From: Acidobacteriota bacterium | GTDB lineage: Bacteria > Acidobacteriota > UBA6911 | NCBI GenBank assembly: GCA_016929335.1 | Contig: JAFGIY010000082.1 | Span: 62,001-126,000, forward strand | DNA: 64,000 nucleotides | Reading direction: 5' to 3' | Shown here: piece after piece, positions 1-8,604 of the stretch | How the letters are laid out: each line of letters begins with the position of its first letter | Numbering within the stretch: position 1 is the stretch's first letter | The notes under the pieces: generated by a model | Told to the model about the DNA's origin: nothing | Database searches by the model: none | The model's input: the letters and a program-made list of their open reading frames with translations, nothing else | Program-made: the position numbers and the translations under genes

Positions 1-633
1 CCCTCTCACTTCGATTTTGCCGGTCAGGCTATATTTTATGTGCCGCGGAATATACCGGAGCCGAGGGAAGAAGGCTGGGTGCGGCATGCCTGCAAGGAGC
101 TGGAGATGCTGCTGGGAGCAAGCAACGGCCGCGCCTTCATTCTTTTCACCAGCTACAGCCAGATGGAACAGGTTTACCAGTCGCTGAAAAACCATCTGCG
201 CTTCCCCATGCTTATCCAGGGAGAAAAGAGCAAATCCGGACTACTGGAATCCTTCCGCAATACGCCTAAAGCGGTCTTGTTTGCCACCAGCAGTTTCTGG
301 CAGGGTGTCGATGTGCAGGGAGAACAACTGAGCTGTGTGGTTATCGACAAGCTTCCTTTCTCGGTACCGAGCGATCCGGTTGTTGCCGCGCGCATCGCGC
401 AAATCAATGGATCGGGCGGCAATGCTTTCTACGACTATCAGATTCCGACCGCCACCATTCTGTTAAAACAGGGGATGGGCAGGCTGATTCGCAGCAAAAC
501 CGACCGCGGAATTCTCGCTCTGTTGGATAAGCGCATTCTGACTAAGAGTTACGGTAGAATGTTTCTGAAGAGCCTTCCTCCGGCGCCGCTTACACATAAC
601 TCCGACCAGGTCCGAAACTTCCTGTGTAATTAG
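1..633 (+). CDS. DinG/XPD-type ATP-dependent DNA helicase, C-terminal part (5' end off window)
   Basis: The frame is open from base 1, so the ORF-track GTG at 40 is internal and the true start lies left of the window. The visible ~210 residues match the second RecA-like domain of the DinG/XPD superfamily 2 helicases: a SSFWQGVDVQG stretch (motif V region) followed by QGMGRLIRSKTDRG (motif VI, with the conserved arginines) and a short tail. Proteins of this family unwind DNA with ATP, usually in repair or in removing R-loops. The Walker A/B motifs and any Fe-S cysteines would be in the missing part, so the DinG versus YoaA subtype cannot be decided. The gene ends 168 bp before the next start; that gap holds no other gene that I can see. 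Confidence 0.85.
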   Translation, partial: PSHFDFAGQAIFYVPRNIPEPREEGWVRHACKELEMLLGASNGRAFILFTSYSQMEQVYQSLKNHLRFPMLIQGEKSKSGLLESFRNTPKAVLFATSSFWQGVDVQGEQLSCVVIDKLPFSVPSDPVVAARIAQINGSGGNAFYDYQIPTATILLKQGMGRLIRSKTDRGILALLDKRILTKSYGRMFLKSLPPAPLTHNSDQVRNFLCN

Positions 634-801
634 GAATCTGTGTCATAGGGATGCAAAGATGAGTTCAGCCGGATGCTCATGTGCCTGAACTCAATCCCGC
701 CCGGAGCTGTTGTGATGGAAAAGATTGTAGTATTCTATCGCTATCTTTCGATATCGGGCTTTTTGACAAAGACTAACTGAGGAGAACTGCAAGGAGGTTC
801 C

Positions 802-1818
802 ATGCATATCTCATCGAATAAGCTGGGTTTCATCGGCGTTTGCTTTATCGCTCTGATGCTGGAACTGCCGGCTGCGGCGCAGACCCGGATTTTCAGAGGA
901 AAAGTAACGGATGAGAAAAACCAGCCTATAAAGGGCGCAACGGTCATAATTCAAGGGATTGACGTTAAGTCACGGACATATAACGCAAAGACCGACAAAA
1001 AGGGGACCTGGGTCTATATGGGACTTCCGGAGGGTTTCTATCACGTTGCCGCACGCGCCCCGGGCTTCGTCCCTGCCTATCAAACTCAGATTCGAGCCGC
1101 TATCGATGAAACCGAAATCAATCTCCAGCTTAAGCCGGGCGAGGATCAGAAACTCCCTTTTGAAATGACCGCAGAAGAATTGCGAAGGCTGGAACAGGAA
1201 GCGGAAAGAGCGAAAAAACGGCAGGAAGCATCCGCTGAAGTTCAGGCTTTGTTCGATGAAGGAACCAGGCTCGCCGAGGCGGGAAGCCACGCGGAGGCGA
1301 TTGAGAAGTTCAAGCAGGCACTCGAGAAGGATCCGGATCAGCCCAATATCCTCGGAAATATGGCAGAGTCCTACAGAAAGATTGATAAAAACAACGAAGC
1401 GCTGGAAGCGTATCAGAAAGCGATTGCGCTGGAACCCGACAATGCCGTTTTTTATACGAACCTGGGTGTCGTGCTCGATAAACTGGGGAAAAGCACAGAA
1501 TCGCAGGAGGCTTTCACAAAAGCCGCCTCTTTGAATCCCGGAGGATCGGCGCAAAGCTACTTCAATCTGGGAGCTACTCTGGTTAACAGCGGTCGCTCGG
1601 AAGAAGCCATCGAACCGTTCCGGAAAGCTATCGCGGCGGATCCGAATTTCGGAGATGCCTATTTTGAGCTTGGCATGTGCCTCTCCGCGAAGCCGGAAAC
1701 CATGGAGGAGGCCATCAGGCATCTGAAAAAATATATCGAGATCGGGAATAAGCCCGAGCAGAAAGAAACCGCGAAGGCGATCATCGACGCCCTGGAACAA
1801 TCGCTGAAAAAGAAATAG
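802..1818 (+). CDS. Secreted TPR protein with N-terminal carboxypeptidase-regulatory-like domain
   Basis: The 338-aa product begins with a signal peptide (hydrophobic core about residues 8-21, likely cleavage after AAA-Q). Residues ~30-112 resemble a carboxypeptidase regulatory-like beta-sandwich (GKVTDEKNQPIKGATVIIQG; PEGFYHVAARAPGF). A charged helical linker (~115-145) leads into about five tetratricopeptide repeats up to residue ~325, with the usual alternation of A-L-Y-P positions. An AGGAGG ribosome site sits 7 bases before the ATG. This combination is common among exported proteins of Acidobacteriota. A scaffold or binding role in the envelope is inferred; no catalytic motif is visible. 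Confidence 0.85.
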   Translation: MHISSNKLGFIGVCFIALMLELPAAAQTRIFRGKVTDEKNQPIKGATVIIQGIDVKSRTYNAKTDKKGTWVYMGLPEGFYHVAARAPGFVPAYQTQIRAAIDETEINLQLKPGEDQKLPFEMTAEELRRLEQEAERAKKRQEASAEVQALFDEGTRLAEAGSHAEAIEKFKQALEKDPDQPNILGNMAESYRKIDKNNEALEAYQKAIALEPDNAVFYTNLGVVLDKLGKSTESQEAFTKAASLNPGGSAQSYFNLGATLVNSGRSEEAIEPFRKAIAADPNFGDAYFELGMCLSAKPETMEEAIRHLKKYIEIGNKPEQKETAKAIIDALEQSLKKK

Positions 1819-1896
1819 CAAAAGCGGCCGCGAATCTGCACGAATTAAACGAAGTGATGCACCCAATGCAGGACATATATTCGTGAGAAGCGGGGA

Positions 1897-2652
1897 TTAT
1901 TCCTCGTCCTCTTCAGAGGCGGCAAAACAGGCTTCGGCCCGGAGGCATCCGACGTCGGCAAGGTTTTGCAGAGCCGCCAGAGCAGACTCCGCCACAATAG
2001 TTTCGTTGTCTGTGGTCAATTCGTAGATTTTTTCGATGATTTCATCCGAAACTTCATTCGGCCGGTGCCAGTAAGCCACGGACAGCTCCGAGAGAGCCTG
2101 AGCCTGGATTTCGGGATCATCATGCTTTATGAGCTCGACAAGGGCTTCCAGAGACCGCGTCCCCCCCTGTTGCGCAATCGCGCCGAGAGATTCAATGATC
2201 CACTGGCTCATTCTCAACGCGCTTCTGGCGCTCTTGCGTTCAGTCGAAGCTTTGTTCGCACAGCAGGATTTCAGAACAGGAAGGAAGAAGTCCACGGCTG
2301 CGTCATCCCCGATCGCACCGATTGCCTCAATGACGGCAATCTGCAATTCGCGCGCACCAAATCCCTTGAGCTGCCTGGCTTTGTTAAAGGCCTTCTTGAG
2401 CGGCTCCAGAAAGTACCTGTCCCCTATTGCGCCCATGGAGTAGGCGGCGAATTCGCGGCGCTTTGCGTCTTCGTGAAAAAGAAGAGCCAGAAGGGGTTCA
2501 TTGAAGCGGGGATCCCGCAGAACTCCAATTCGAGGAATTATCTCAAAAAGATCTTCGATATCGCCCGATTCCATTACCTCGAGGCAATCCCGAATCATAT
2601 CCTCGGAAAAACGCTTCGCTTTCTTGGAAACTGGCCTGCTCGAATCTGCCAA
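1897..2652 (-). CDS. HEAT-repeat protein
   Basis: The 251-aa product has no signal peptide. From residue ~30 it consists of repeated helical pairs of the HEAT/PBS-lyase type (for example RREFAAYSMGAIGDRYFLEP, LQIAVIEAIGAIGDDAAVDF, IIESLGAIAQQGG, AQALSELSVAYW), five or six units ~35 residues apart. It ends in an acidic tail (ASEEDEE). HEAT solenoids bind proteins; no enzymatic motif is present, so a cytoplasmic adaptor role is the most that can be said. It is convergent with the TPR gene at 802-1818, with only 78 bp between the stops. Confidence 0.8.
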   Translation of the reverse strand: MADSSRPVSKKAKRFSEDMIRDCLEVMESGDIEDLFEIIPRIGVLRDPRFNEPLLALLFHEDAKRREFAAYSMGAIGDRYFLEPLKKAFNKARQLKGFGARELQIAVIEAIGAIGDDAAVDFFLPVLKSCCANKASTERKSARSALRMSQWIIESLGAIAQQGGTRSLEALVELIKHDDPEIQAQALSELSVAYWHRPNEVSDEIIEKIYELTTDNETIVAESALAALQNLADVGCLRAEACFAASEEDEE

Positions 2653-2778
2653 AGTATAATGATCCTCATCCGTAAAAATCTTAGCGGATACCAGGGAAGT
2701 CCATTATACGATTGAGAGTCGGCTTTGCAACAATGAAATACGCCGCAGCCTGTCGATCTCCCGGATCGGACAAAGCGG

Positions 2779-3066
2779 CTAACCGGACGCAGAGTTGCCG
2801 GCAGAGCCGGCGGATTGACTCAGATATTTATTTTTGCAGTCTTCAGAACAGAAGTAGAAATCTTCGCCATTGGTCTTCAACCGCACGGCAAGACGGGCAT
2901 CCATATACATTCCGCATACGGGATCTTTGACCATATGGTTTGAGGATGCTCCGGTCTGGTCCTTTGGCCGGTTCGCTCGGGCGCTTCCAAGAAACATGCC
3001 CAGCAGACGCCGAAATAGCCATATGAGGAGTATTGCCGAGAGTATCCGGATCGCGATTGAAAGCAT
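2779..3066 (-). CDS. Small membrane-anchored YHS-domain protein
   Basis: I start this gene at the ATG at 3066, not at the ORF-track start at 3195. The longer form would run deep into the upstream TPR gene, while 3066 leaves a 22-bp gap and puts a hydrophobic anchor (LSIAIRILSAILLIWLF) at the N-terminus. Residues ~45-85 form a YHS domain: VKDPVCGMYMD then FYFCSEDCKNKYL, with the cysteine pattern typical of metal-associated YHS/TRASH domains. The protein is 95 aa, consistent with a single-pass protein carrying one YHS domain. It is probably co-transcribed with the TPR gene. The bound ligand (copper, iron or another metal) is not evident. Confidence 0.75.
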   Translation of the reverse strand: MLSIAIRILSAILLIWLFRRLLGMFLGSARANRPKDQTGASSNHMVKDPVCGMYMDARLAVRLKTNGEDFYFCSEDCKNKYLSQSAGSAGNSASG

Positions 3067-3088
3067 AGATTTCACAAAACCCGACAAA

Positions 3089-3679
3089 TTATCGGATGGA
3101 TTTCTTGAATTGATCAATCCTCTGTTCAAGTTCATCCTTCTGGGCGAAATCGGGATGTATGCGCAACAGATCTTCCCAAACACGAATTCCTGCATTCACA
3201 TCCCTTTTCCCGTTAATCAGGATAATGCCTTTATTAAACATCGCCTGAGAAAAACCGGGGCTGTACCCCAGAACCTTGTCCAGCATTTCCAGTGCCTTGT
3301 CGTCCTGTCCCAGATAATGCAGGCAGGCGGCAAGATCCGTTTCCACTCCCGGATTCGCCGGACGCAGATCCAGGCTCCGCCTGTAGTGATCTGCTGCAGT
3401 TTCATATTGCCCCATATCGTAATACAGGTTTGCCAGTTGCGTCCGGAATTCCGGATTATTCGGATCCCTGGCGATCATCTGGTTCAGCATTGCGATTTGC
3501 TCTGCAGAATTGATATCCGGATGATTCTCCGGCAAATCATCAGCGGGCGATCCACCTTTTGCTGCCGGCCGAATCGGCGGTCGCTCTGATTTAAGATAAA
3601 AGGAAGCGGCAGCAGTCAGGGCCAATATAAAAACAAGGCAAGCAAAAATGTAGTTCACAGCAGATCTGCCAAAAGCCAT
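3089..3679 (-). CDS. Membrane-anchored TPR protein
   Basis: The 196-aa product has one N-terminal transmembrane segment (NYIFACLVFILALTAAASFYL, about residues 9-29), a Pro/Gly-rich linker, and then about three TPR units from residue ~58 (FRTQLANLYYDMGQYETAADHYRRS; DLAACLHYLGQDDKALEMLDKVL; AMFNKGIILINGKRDVNAGIRVWEDLL). The architecture resembles the TPR part of cytochrome c biogenesis factors (CcmH/NrfG-like), but there is no haem-related gene nearby, so I keep the generic name. It lies upstream of, and close to, the YHS gene on the same strand. Confidence 0.75.
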   Translation of the reverse strand: MAFGRSAVNYIFACLVFILALTAAASFYLKSERPPIRPAAKGGSPADDLPENHPDINSAEQIAMLNQMIARDPNNPEFRTQLANLYYDMGQYETAADHYRRSLDLRPANPGVETDLAACLHYLGQDDKALEMLDKVLGYSPGFSQAMFNKGIILINGKRDVNAGIRVWEDLLRIHPDFAQKDELEQRIDQFKKSIR

Positions 3680-3758
3680 AACAGTCTAATCTTACGGAAG
3701 CAGGTCCCAACTAATCAAGCCAGTTCGGCAATCTCGCGATTCATGGGATTTATTGCAC

Positions 3759-3778
3759 GTCGCGGCTGAAGCCGCGAC
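3759..3778. repeat. REP-like hairpin, single copy
   Basis: The sequence GTCGCGGC-TGAA-GCCGCGAC is a perfect 8-bp stem with a tetraloop, flanked by a CCCACATGATTTAC tail that also follows other copies (54034, 26347). It lies between the TPR gene start and the dtd stop. It belongs to the family described at 53881-54188. Confidence 0.85.
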
Positions 3779-3881
3779 CCCACATGATTTACAGCGCATA
3801 CCTGACTGAGTGGAGAAAAGGTCTCTGAAGAAGTGGAGGAGAAGTATTGAGGATGGTTTAGATAACAATAGTGTTTAGGAG

Positions 3882-4325
3882 TTAAATTCTGCTGTCGAGT
3901 ATCAGGGTAACAGGGCCGGAATTGGTGAGTGTGACCCGCATCATAGCCTGAAACTGGCCTGTCTGAACATCGGGAATCAGACGGCGAACAATGGCAATGA
4001 AGTCCTGATACAGCTTCTCCGCCTGCGAAGGAGGAGCCGCATCCGTATAGGATGGGCGACGGCCCTTTCTGCAATCCCCATAAAGAGTGAATTGCGATAC
4101 GACCATCAGCTGCCCGTGAATGTCCTGCAGGCTTAAGTTAAGCTTTCCCTCTTCATCATCAAAAATCCGCAGTTCGACTATCTTCCTGGCCATCCACTGC
4201 AGATCTTTTTCCGTATCTTCACGGGAAATCGCCACAAGCGCAAGAATGCCCTGGCCTATCCGGCCGACCGGAACGCCGTCAACTACCACCTCAGCCCCGC
4301 TTACTCTCTGAACCACCGCTTTCAT
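3882..4325 (-). CDS. dtd: D-aminoacyl-tRNA deacylase
   Basis: The 147-aa product has the length and both signature motifs of bacterial Dtd: SQFTLYGDCRKGRRPSY (the SQFTL motif that carries the catalytic threonine region) and the NSGPVT form of the Gly-cisPro motif near the C-terminus. The N-terminus MKAVVQRVSGAEV is also typical. Dtd hydrolyses D-amino acids, and glycine misattached to tRNA-Ala, from tRNA, and so protects translation in the cytosol. The gene stands alone: the divergent zinc-ribbon gene starts 249 bp away and the gap toward the TPR gene carries a REP hairpin. Confidence 0.95.
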   Translation of the reverse strand: MKAVVQRVSGAEVVVDGVPVGRIGQGILALVAISREDTEKDLQWMARKIVELRIFDDEEGKLNLSLQDIHGQLMVVSQFTLYGDCRKGRRPSYTDAAPPSQAEKLYQDFIAIVRRLIPDVQTGQFQAMMRVTLTNSGPVTLILDSRI

Positions 4326-4573
4326 AGCAGCCTGATTCTCCGGCGATTCAGCATAAAGGTCAACAATTCAAGTAGATCCGCTATCTTCAGTCCGCATTTG
4401 CCGGGCACACAGCATCGTTGACAGAAGCGGTGCGCAAAGTGTATATTTCGCGGGTTATAAACTAGATATATGGAATCAGAGAATTACATCCAGGAAGATT
4501 TCGGTCAAGCCGGCCTGCATAAAATGCGGGTGAAGCCCTCCTCCGGCAATACTGGCTTGGAGGGGGCAAACAG

Positions 4574-5284
4574 GTGAATCCAGATCTTCGGAACCTGATA
4601 GCCCTCCAAGACATAGAACTAAAGATTACCAGTCTGCAAAAACAGGTCGCCGAAATTCCCAGCCTTATACAAAGTTTCGAAGATGAACTCCGCCGCACCC
4701 GGGAATCTCACGAGCAGCAGGTTGCGCGATCGAAGGAGCTTGCCAATCGCAGGCGAGCTTTGGAGGGGGACGTCGACCTGAGCCGCAGCAAGCTTTCACG
4801 CCTCAAAGATCAACTCATGTCGGTTAAAACCAATAAAGAATACACCGCCATGCTGCACGAAATCCAAATAGCCGAAAATCAAATCCGCAGTGAAGAAGAC
4901 AAAATCCTCGAAATAATGGAGGAGATGGAAGACAAAGAGAAAGCCATCAAAGGTTCGGAACTGGAAATGAACAAGAAGCTGGCTGAACTCCAGACAGGCA
5001 TCCGGGAAACAAATGATTCGGCGCCCCGGATGGAAGCGGAATTGGAAAAGCTGCGCCAGCACAAGGTTCAGACGGAATCCCAGGTTGGCGAAGAGCTGCT
5101 CTCCCGCTACCGGCGGATTGCGGAGGCTCGAAAAGGGGTTGCCCTCGCAGAAGCTAAAGATGAGCTATGCAGCGCCTGCCATGTCCGCATTCGCCCGCAG
5201 ATGTATGCCGAATTGCTTCGCACGGATAACATCCATGTCTGCGACAGCTGCTCCCGTATACTGTTTGTGCGTGAAAATCTCTAA
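4574..5284 (+). CDS. Coiled-coil protein with C-terminal C4 zinc ribbon (DUF164/CdsZ-like)
   Basis: The 236-aa product is a long antiparallel coiled coil (about residues 5-175, heptads rich in Glu, Lys and Leu) ending in a zinc ribbon, CSACHVRIRPQMY then CDSCSRILF (CxxC-x~20-CxxC). This is the architecture of the C4-type zinc-ribbon proteins annotated across bacteria. The conserved segment RLKDQLMSVKTNKEYTAML is also typical. Its role is poorly defined; nucleic-acid or ribosome association has been suggested for relatives. The start is a GTG preceded by GGAGGGGG. An upstream CCCTCC (4536-4541) could pair with that ribosome site, which may be chance. Confidence 0.85.
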   Translation: MNPDLRNLIALQDIELKITSLQKQVAEIPSLIQSFEDELRRTRESHEQQVARSKELANRRRALEGDVDLSRSKLSRLKDQLMSVKTNKEYTAMLHEIQIAENQIRSEEDKILEIMEEMEDKEKAIKGSELEMNKKLAELQTGIRETNDSAPRMEAELEKLRQHKVQTESQVGEELLSRYRRIAEARKGVALAEAKDELCSACHVRIRPQMYAELLRTDNIHVCDSCSRILFVRENL

Positions 5285-5504
5285 CTGCTGACCGATAACC
5301 GATCCCGATATCGAGCTCAAGACAGATGACGATTCGGAGACTGTGGATTTGACCTTTAATCTGTTTGCCCCCTCCCCATAATCCGCCATGAAGCAATCGG
5401 GCAACAGCCGGCATCGGTTCCATGAATTCGATTGCTGCCGGAAAAAATCTACGACTGAGCCCCACAATGCGGTATTCTGGGTCCGGATATATGAGGGTGG
5501 CAGA

Positions 5505-6479
5505 ATGACAAATGAATATCCGCACTGGTTCAAGTTCTCTCGAGTCGGGCCCACAGGCATTTCACTAGTCACCCTTTCCGTCTTCCTCGGATTTGCCATA
5601 GCCGCCGCGAGAATCGGTCTGGCGACCGACCAGGAGCCCCAGACCACCATCCGGGCCGAAGTCGGATTGGTTAATATCGTCTTTACGGCTGCCGACAAAA
5701 AAGGACGGCCGGTCCCCGGTTTAAAAGCGGAGGACTTCGAGGTATTCGACAACAAGCGGCCGCAAAAAATTGAGTTTTTCAGTGATCTCGGCAAAAGCAG
5801 TGATGTGCCGCTGACCATTGCCCTGCTCATCGACACCAGCGGAAGCGTCAAAGACAAACTGGAGTTTGAAAAAGCCACCGCCGCTGAATTTTTCAAAGAG
5901 ATCCTCCGGCCGACGAAGGATCTTGCATTGATTATTCAATTTGATTCAGAGGTCAATCTCGTTCAGGATTTCACCCAGAGCTATGATGCCCTTCTGGATG
6001 GCCTGGATAGCCTGACTGCGGGCAACAGCACATCGCTTTACGATGCCGTCTACCTCGCAGCGGAGGAAAAACTCAAATACGAGGCGGGACGCAAGGTGAT
6101 GGTGATTGTCGCGGATGGCGATGACAACACGAGCAAGGTCCGCAGAGAAGAAGCGATTGAAGCCGCTCAAAAAAATGATGTGATCATTTATGGAATCGGC
6201 GTTCAGACGCAGGATTCCAGTTTTGGAGCGCTTAAAAAATTCGCCGAGGAAACCGGCGGCGCATTTTTTTCGCCTCGCGCGAGATTCTCCGAGATTCAGG
6301 ACGCCTTCCGGTCGATCCGGGAAGACATCCAGGGGCAATACAGCCTGGCATATTCCCTGAACGCCAGGAAAGACGGTTCATTCCACACGATTGAGCTGCG
6401 CTGCAAGATAAGCGGAGTAAAAATCCGCGCCCGGAAGGGCTATTACGCGCCCAAAGCAACACCGCGGGAGCGGGAATAA
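5505..6479 (+). CDS. VWFA-related protein of acidobacterial type (secreted/anchored VWA domain)
   Basis: I start at ATG 5505 (MTNEYPHW), preceded by GAGGGTGG, not at the ORF-track ATG at 5388; the longer N-terminus looks non-coding. A hydrophobic segment (residues ~17-36) is a signal peptide or anchor. Residues ~55-85 (VNIVFTAADKKGRPVPGLKAEDFEVFDN) and the following VWA domain with a MIDAS motif LLIDTSGSVKD match the VWFA-related acidobacterial family (TIGR03436). Such proteins bind ligands through a metal ion, but targets are unknown. This gene is one of the better clues to the phylum. It is monocistronic; a REP/hairpin-filled spacer follows. Confidence 0.85.
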   Translation: MTNEYPHWFKFSRVGPTGISLVTLSVFLGFAIAAARIGLATDQEPQTTIRAEVGLVNIVFTAADKKGRPVPGLKAEDFEVFDNKRPQKIEFFSDLGKSSDVPLTIALLIDTSGSVKDKLEFEKATAAEFFKEILRPTKDLALIIQFDSEVNLVQDFTQSYDALLDGLDSLTAGNSTSLYDAVYLAAEEKLKYEAGRKVMVIVADGDDNTSKVRREEAIEAAQKNDVIIYGIGVQTQDSSFGALKKFAEETGGAFFSPRARFSEIQDAFRSIREDIQGQYSLAYSLNARKDGSFHTIELRCKISGVKIRARKGYYAPKATPRERE

Positions 6480-6537
6480 ATCAAACCCGATCCCGGCGTA
6501 TCCCGCATTCAACCGCCTATCCCTTTAATTCATGTGG

Positions 6538-6637
6538 GTCGCGGCTTCAGCCGCGACGCGCGATTAATCCTATATGTTACAAAATACTTATGCCTGACCT
6601 TTTGTTTGCACCGGCATGTCGCGGCTGAAGCCGCGAC
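6538..6637. repeat. Composite REP-like element (two hairpins, ~100 bp)
   Basis: Left hairpin GTCGCGGC-TTCA-GCCGCGAC (6538-6557) and right hairpin GTCGCGGC-TGAA-GCCGCGAC (6618-6637) face each other across a 60-bp core (GCGCGATTAATCCTAT...TTATGCCTGACCTTTTG). The same core separates the paired hairpins at 53963-54053 and 55616-55714, so this is a unit and not two independent hairpins. The unit opens with CATGTGG before the left hairpin. Confidence 0.9.
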
Positions 6638-6687
6638 CCTGGAGTTTATACATTTGAGACTGGAATGATAATGGAGGACCCGGCAAA

Positions 6688-6811
6688 CAGCCGCGAAGCG
6701 GCTGCGGAACGAAGCCCAGGGTTGGCTGCGTTTTTTGCAGCCAACCCTGGGGATGATGTGCCATTGGAGTCAACCCTGAAAGGGTTGAGCGACTCCGCAA
6801 CCCTTTCAGGG
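6688..6811. repeat. Triple-hairpin intergenic element
   Basis: Three strong hairpins follow one another: CAGCCGC-GAA-GCGGCTG (6688-6704); CCCAGGGTTGGCTGC / GCAGCCAACCCTGGG, 15 bp perfect with a 7-nt GTTTTTT loop (6715-6751); and CCCTGAAAGGGTTG / CAACCCTTTCAGGG, 14 bp perfect with a 10-nt loop (6774-6811). The left arm of the last also folds on itself (CAACCCT-GAA-AGGGTTG). The 103-aa minus-strand ORF over this region (6588-6899) is a by-product of the palindromes. The 6480-7083 spacer holds no gene that I can support. Confidence 0.85.
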
Positions 6812-6927
6812 CTTCTGCAGAGCAGACGCCAGATTTGCCATTAGAAAGATCATGCAAAGCGCGGCATGAATGCAGCATCCCTCTGAATTCAGCTTTCACG
6901 GCTTAAGGAAAATGTATAAACTCCAGT

Positions 6928-6947
6928 GTCGCGGCTGAAGCCGCGAC
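6928..6947. repeat. REP-like hairpin, single copy
   Basis: A perfect GTCGCGGC-TGAA-GCCGCGAC hairpin followed by CCACATG, the same right-hand arm and tail as in the composite elements. It lies 137 bp upstream of the glycosyltransferase start. Confidence 0.85.
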
Positions 6948-7083
6948 CCACATGTGTGTGTTTACTGCTATTGAGATTCACGAAATGCTCTCCTGACGAA
7001 TAAATCAAAAAGATTCAGGTTTCCGCCTCATGGTCGATATGTATTTCGAGACATAAATTTCGTTATAACGACAGGGCTAGACC

Positions 7084-7851
7084 ATGAGAGCTCATACATC
7101 AGATACTGCAGCAGATGTGATCATTCCCGTGTGCAACCAGTATTCTTTCACGCGCAATCTGCTTGAGGGGATTTATCGCTACACGGATAGGCCGTTTCAC
7201 ATCTACATCATTGACAATGCCTCCTCGGATGAAACCGCCGATCTGCATAAAATCTATACTCGCGACATTACCATCGTCCGGAATCGTGAAAACCGTGGAT
7301 GGAGTGCAGGAATTAATCAGGGGATACAGCTCGGGCATAATCCGTATCTCATCTTCATGAACAATGACGTCGAGGTTTCGCAGGGATGGCTTGGCAACAT
7401 GATTTCGTTCCTTGACACTCATCCCCGCATCGGCGTCGTGGGACCTCTCAATTCGGGTCCAGGCAACCGGCAGTGTGTCGACCGGGTTCGCGAAAGTATT
7501 GTCCCGCAGATACCCCGATTTCTGACCGACGATCTTCACGAACGCAACCGCATCCTCAAATATCACTTTCAAAAAGCCGGCATACTGATCGAGGGAGAGC
7601 TGGGATTCTTCTGTGTCGCACTCAAACGCCGAACAATCGACGCCGTCGGCCTTCTGGATGAAGGAGTCGTCGGCAGCAGTGACGATGAGGACTATTGCAG
7701 GCGCCTGAGAAAAGCCGGATATGTCCTGGGCCTTTCTCTGGACACCTACGTTCTGCATCATACAAACTCATCTTCCAAAGCCAAAGAGGGAAAGAGACCG
7801 CGGCGTGCATCCCGCAAACGGGAAGGCGATCAGCCCGATATCATCGTTTAA
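7084..7851 (+). CDS. Family 2 glycosyltransferase
   Basis: The 255-aa product is a GT-A fold family 2 glycosyltransferase. It shows ADVIIPVCNQYSFT at the N-terminus (nucleotide-binding strand), IIDNASSDET, and the metal-binding region LIFMNNDVEV (a DxD-like ND-V motif) around residue ~98. LLDEGVVGSSDDEDYCRRL near residue ~200 supplies the catalytic acidic cluster (the DED motif common in rhamnosyl- and O-antigen-type transferases). It transfers a sugar from a nucleotide donor to a cell-surface glycan; donor and acceptor are not deducible. The C-terminus is a basic tail (KAKEGKRPRRASRKREG). There is no glycan gene cluster around it, so it is an isolated transferase. Confidence 0.85.
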   Translation: MRAHTSDTAADVIIPVCNQYSFTRNLLEGIYRYTDRPFHIYIIDNASSDETADLHKIYTRDITIVRNRENRGWSAGINQGIQLGHNPYLIFMNNDVEVSQGWLGNMISFLDTHPRIGVVGPLNSGPGNRQCVDRVRESIVPQIPRFLTDDLHERNRILKYHFQKAGILIEGELGFFCVALKRRTIDAVGLLDEGVVGSSDDEDYCRRLRKAGYVLGLSLDTYVLHHTNSSSKAKEGKRPRRASRKREGDQPDIIV

Positions 7852-7892
7852 AATTTGAAGTAAATCTCGAATCTTCAATCTCGAATTTCGAA

Positions 7893-8603
7893 TCATGGAA
7901 TATACATATATCCCCGCCCTCTCAAGCTTACAAAATGGCGCGGCTGATCAGGCTCTTCCTCGAAGTATTTCCTTAATCGCACAATGAAGTTGTCGACTGT
8001 TCTGGTCTCCACTTCCGAATGATAGCCCCAGACTTTTTCCAGTAGTTCGCCGCGGGAGAATACGTGGTTGGGCTGCGAAGTCAGGGCTTTGAGCAATTCT
8101 GCTTCCAGCGCCGTGAGCTGCAGCGGGCCGCGCGGCCCTTCGGCGCTGAACGTCTCGAGATCCACACGGTATCCGCCAATCATAATCGGTTGAGTCGGAT
8201 GCTCCTCGTCTGCAAACCACGTCGTGCGCTCGATCATCCGTTCCACCCTCAGAAGCAGCTCGCGCAGATGAAAAGGCTTGATCATATAATCATCCGCGCC
8301 AAGCTCCAGGCCATAAACGCGATCTTCAGCTGTTGATCTGGCGGTCAGCATGAGGATGGGCAGCCGTTGATCCCGCTGGCGGATCTGGCGCGCGACTTCG
8401 AATCCGTCCACTTCCTCCAGCATAAGATCCAGAATGATCAGATCGAACGGCTCGCGGTCATGCAGCGCGAGTGCCTCCTTCCCGCTGGGAGTGGAGAGCA
8501 CCTCGTAGCCCTCCTGCTCCAGATTAAACTGGAGCGGACGTGCCAGGTTCAGCTCGTCTTCTACAAGGAGAATCCTGGGTCGATGCGTCTGTTCTCTGTT
8601 CAA
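7893..8603 (-). CDS. OmpR/PhoB-family response regulator
   Basis: The 236-aa product has an N-terminal receiver domain (acidic pocket VEDE at 14-17, phosphoacceptor Asp59 in LIILDLMLEEVDG, Thr in LTAR, Lys in MIKPF) and a C-terminal winged-helix DNA-binding domain ending in VSLRGRGYMYIP, the usual OmpR-type ending. It follows the histidine kinase gene with a 1-bp gap, so the two form a two-component pair in one transcript with the kinase first. The regulon cannot be told from the sequence. Confidence 0.92.
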   Translation of the reverse strand: MNREQTHRPRILLVEDELNLARPLQFNLEQEGYEVLSTPSGKEALALHDREPFDLIILDLMLEEVDGFEVARQIRQRDQRLPILMLTARSTAEDRVYGLELGADDYMIKPFHLRELLLRVERMIERTTWFADEEHPTQPIMIGGYRVDLETFSAEGPRGPLQLTALEAELLKALTSQPNHVFSRGELLEKVWGYHSEVETRTVDNFIVRLRKYFEEEPDQPRHFVSLRGRGYMYIP

Positions 8604-8604
8604 G

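Noticed and set aside
970-1866. 298-aa minus-strand ORF opposite the TPR gene
   Set aside because: It is a shadow of the TPR coding frame and lacks any domain pattern; the plus-strand gene has a signal peptide, a ribosome site and clear repeats.
4530-4567. Riboswitch in front of the zinc-ribbon gene
   Set aside because: Only a 6-bp CCCTCC/GGAGGG pairing is visible; no conserved aptamer core of a known class could be matched.
6588-6899. 103-aa minus-strand ORF
   Set aside because: It is made entirely of palindromic and REP sequence and has no ribosome site. The composition is that of the repeats, not of a gene.
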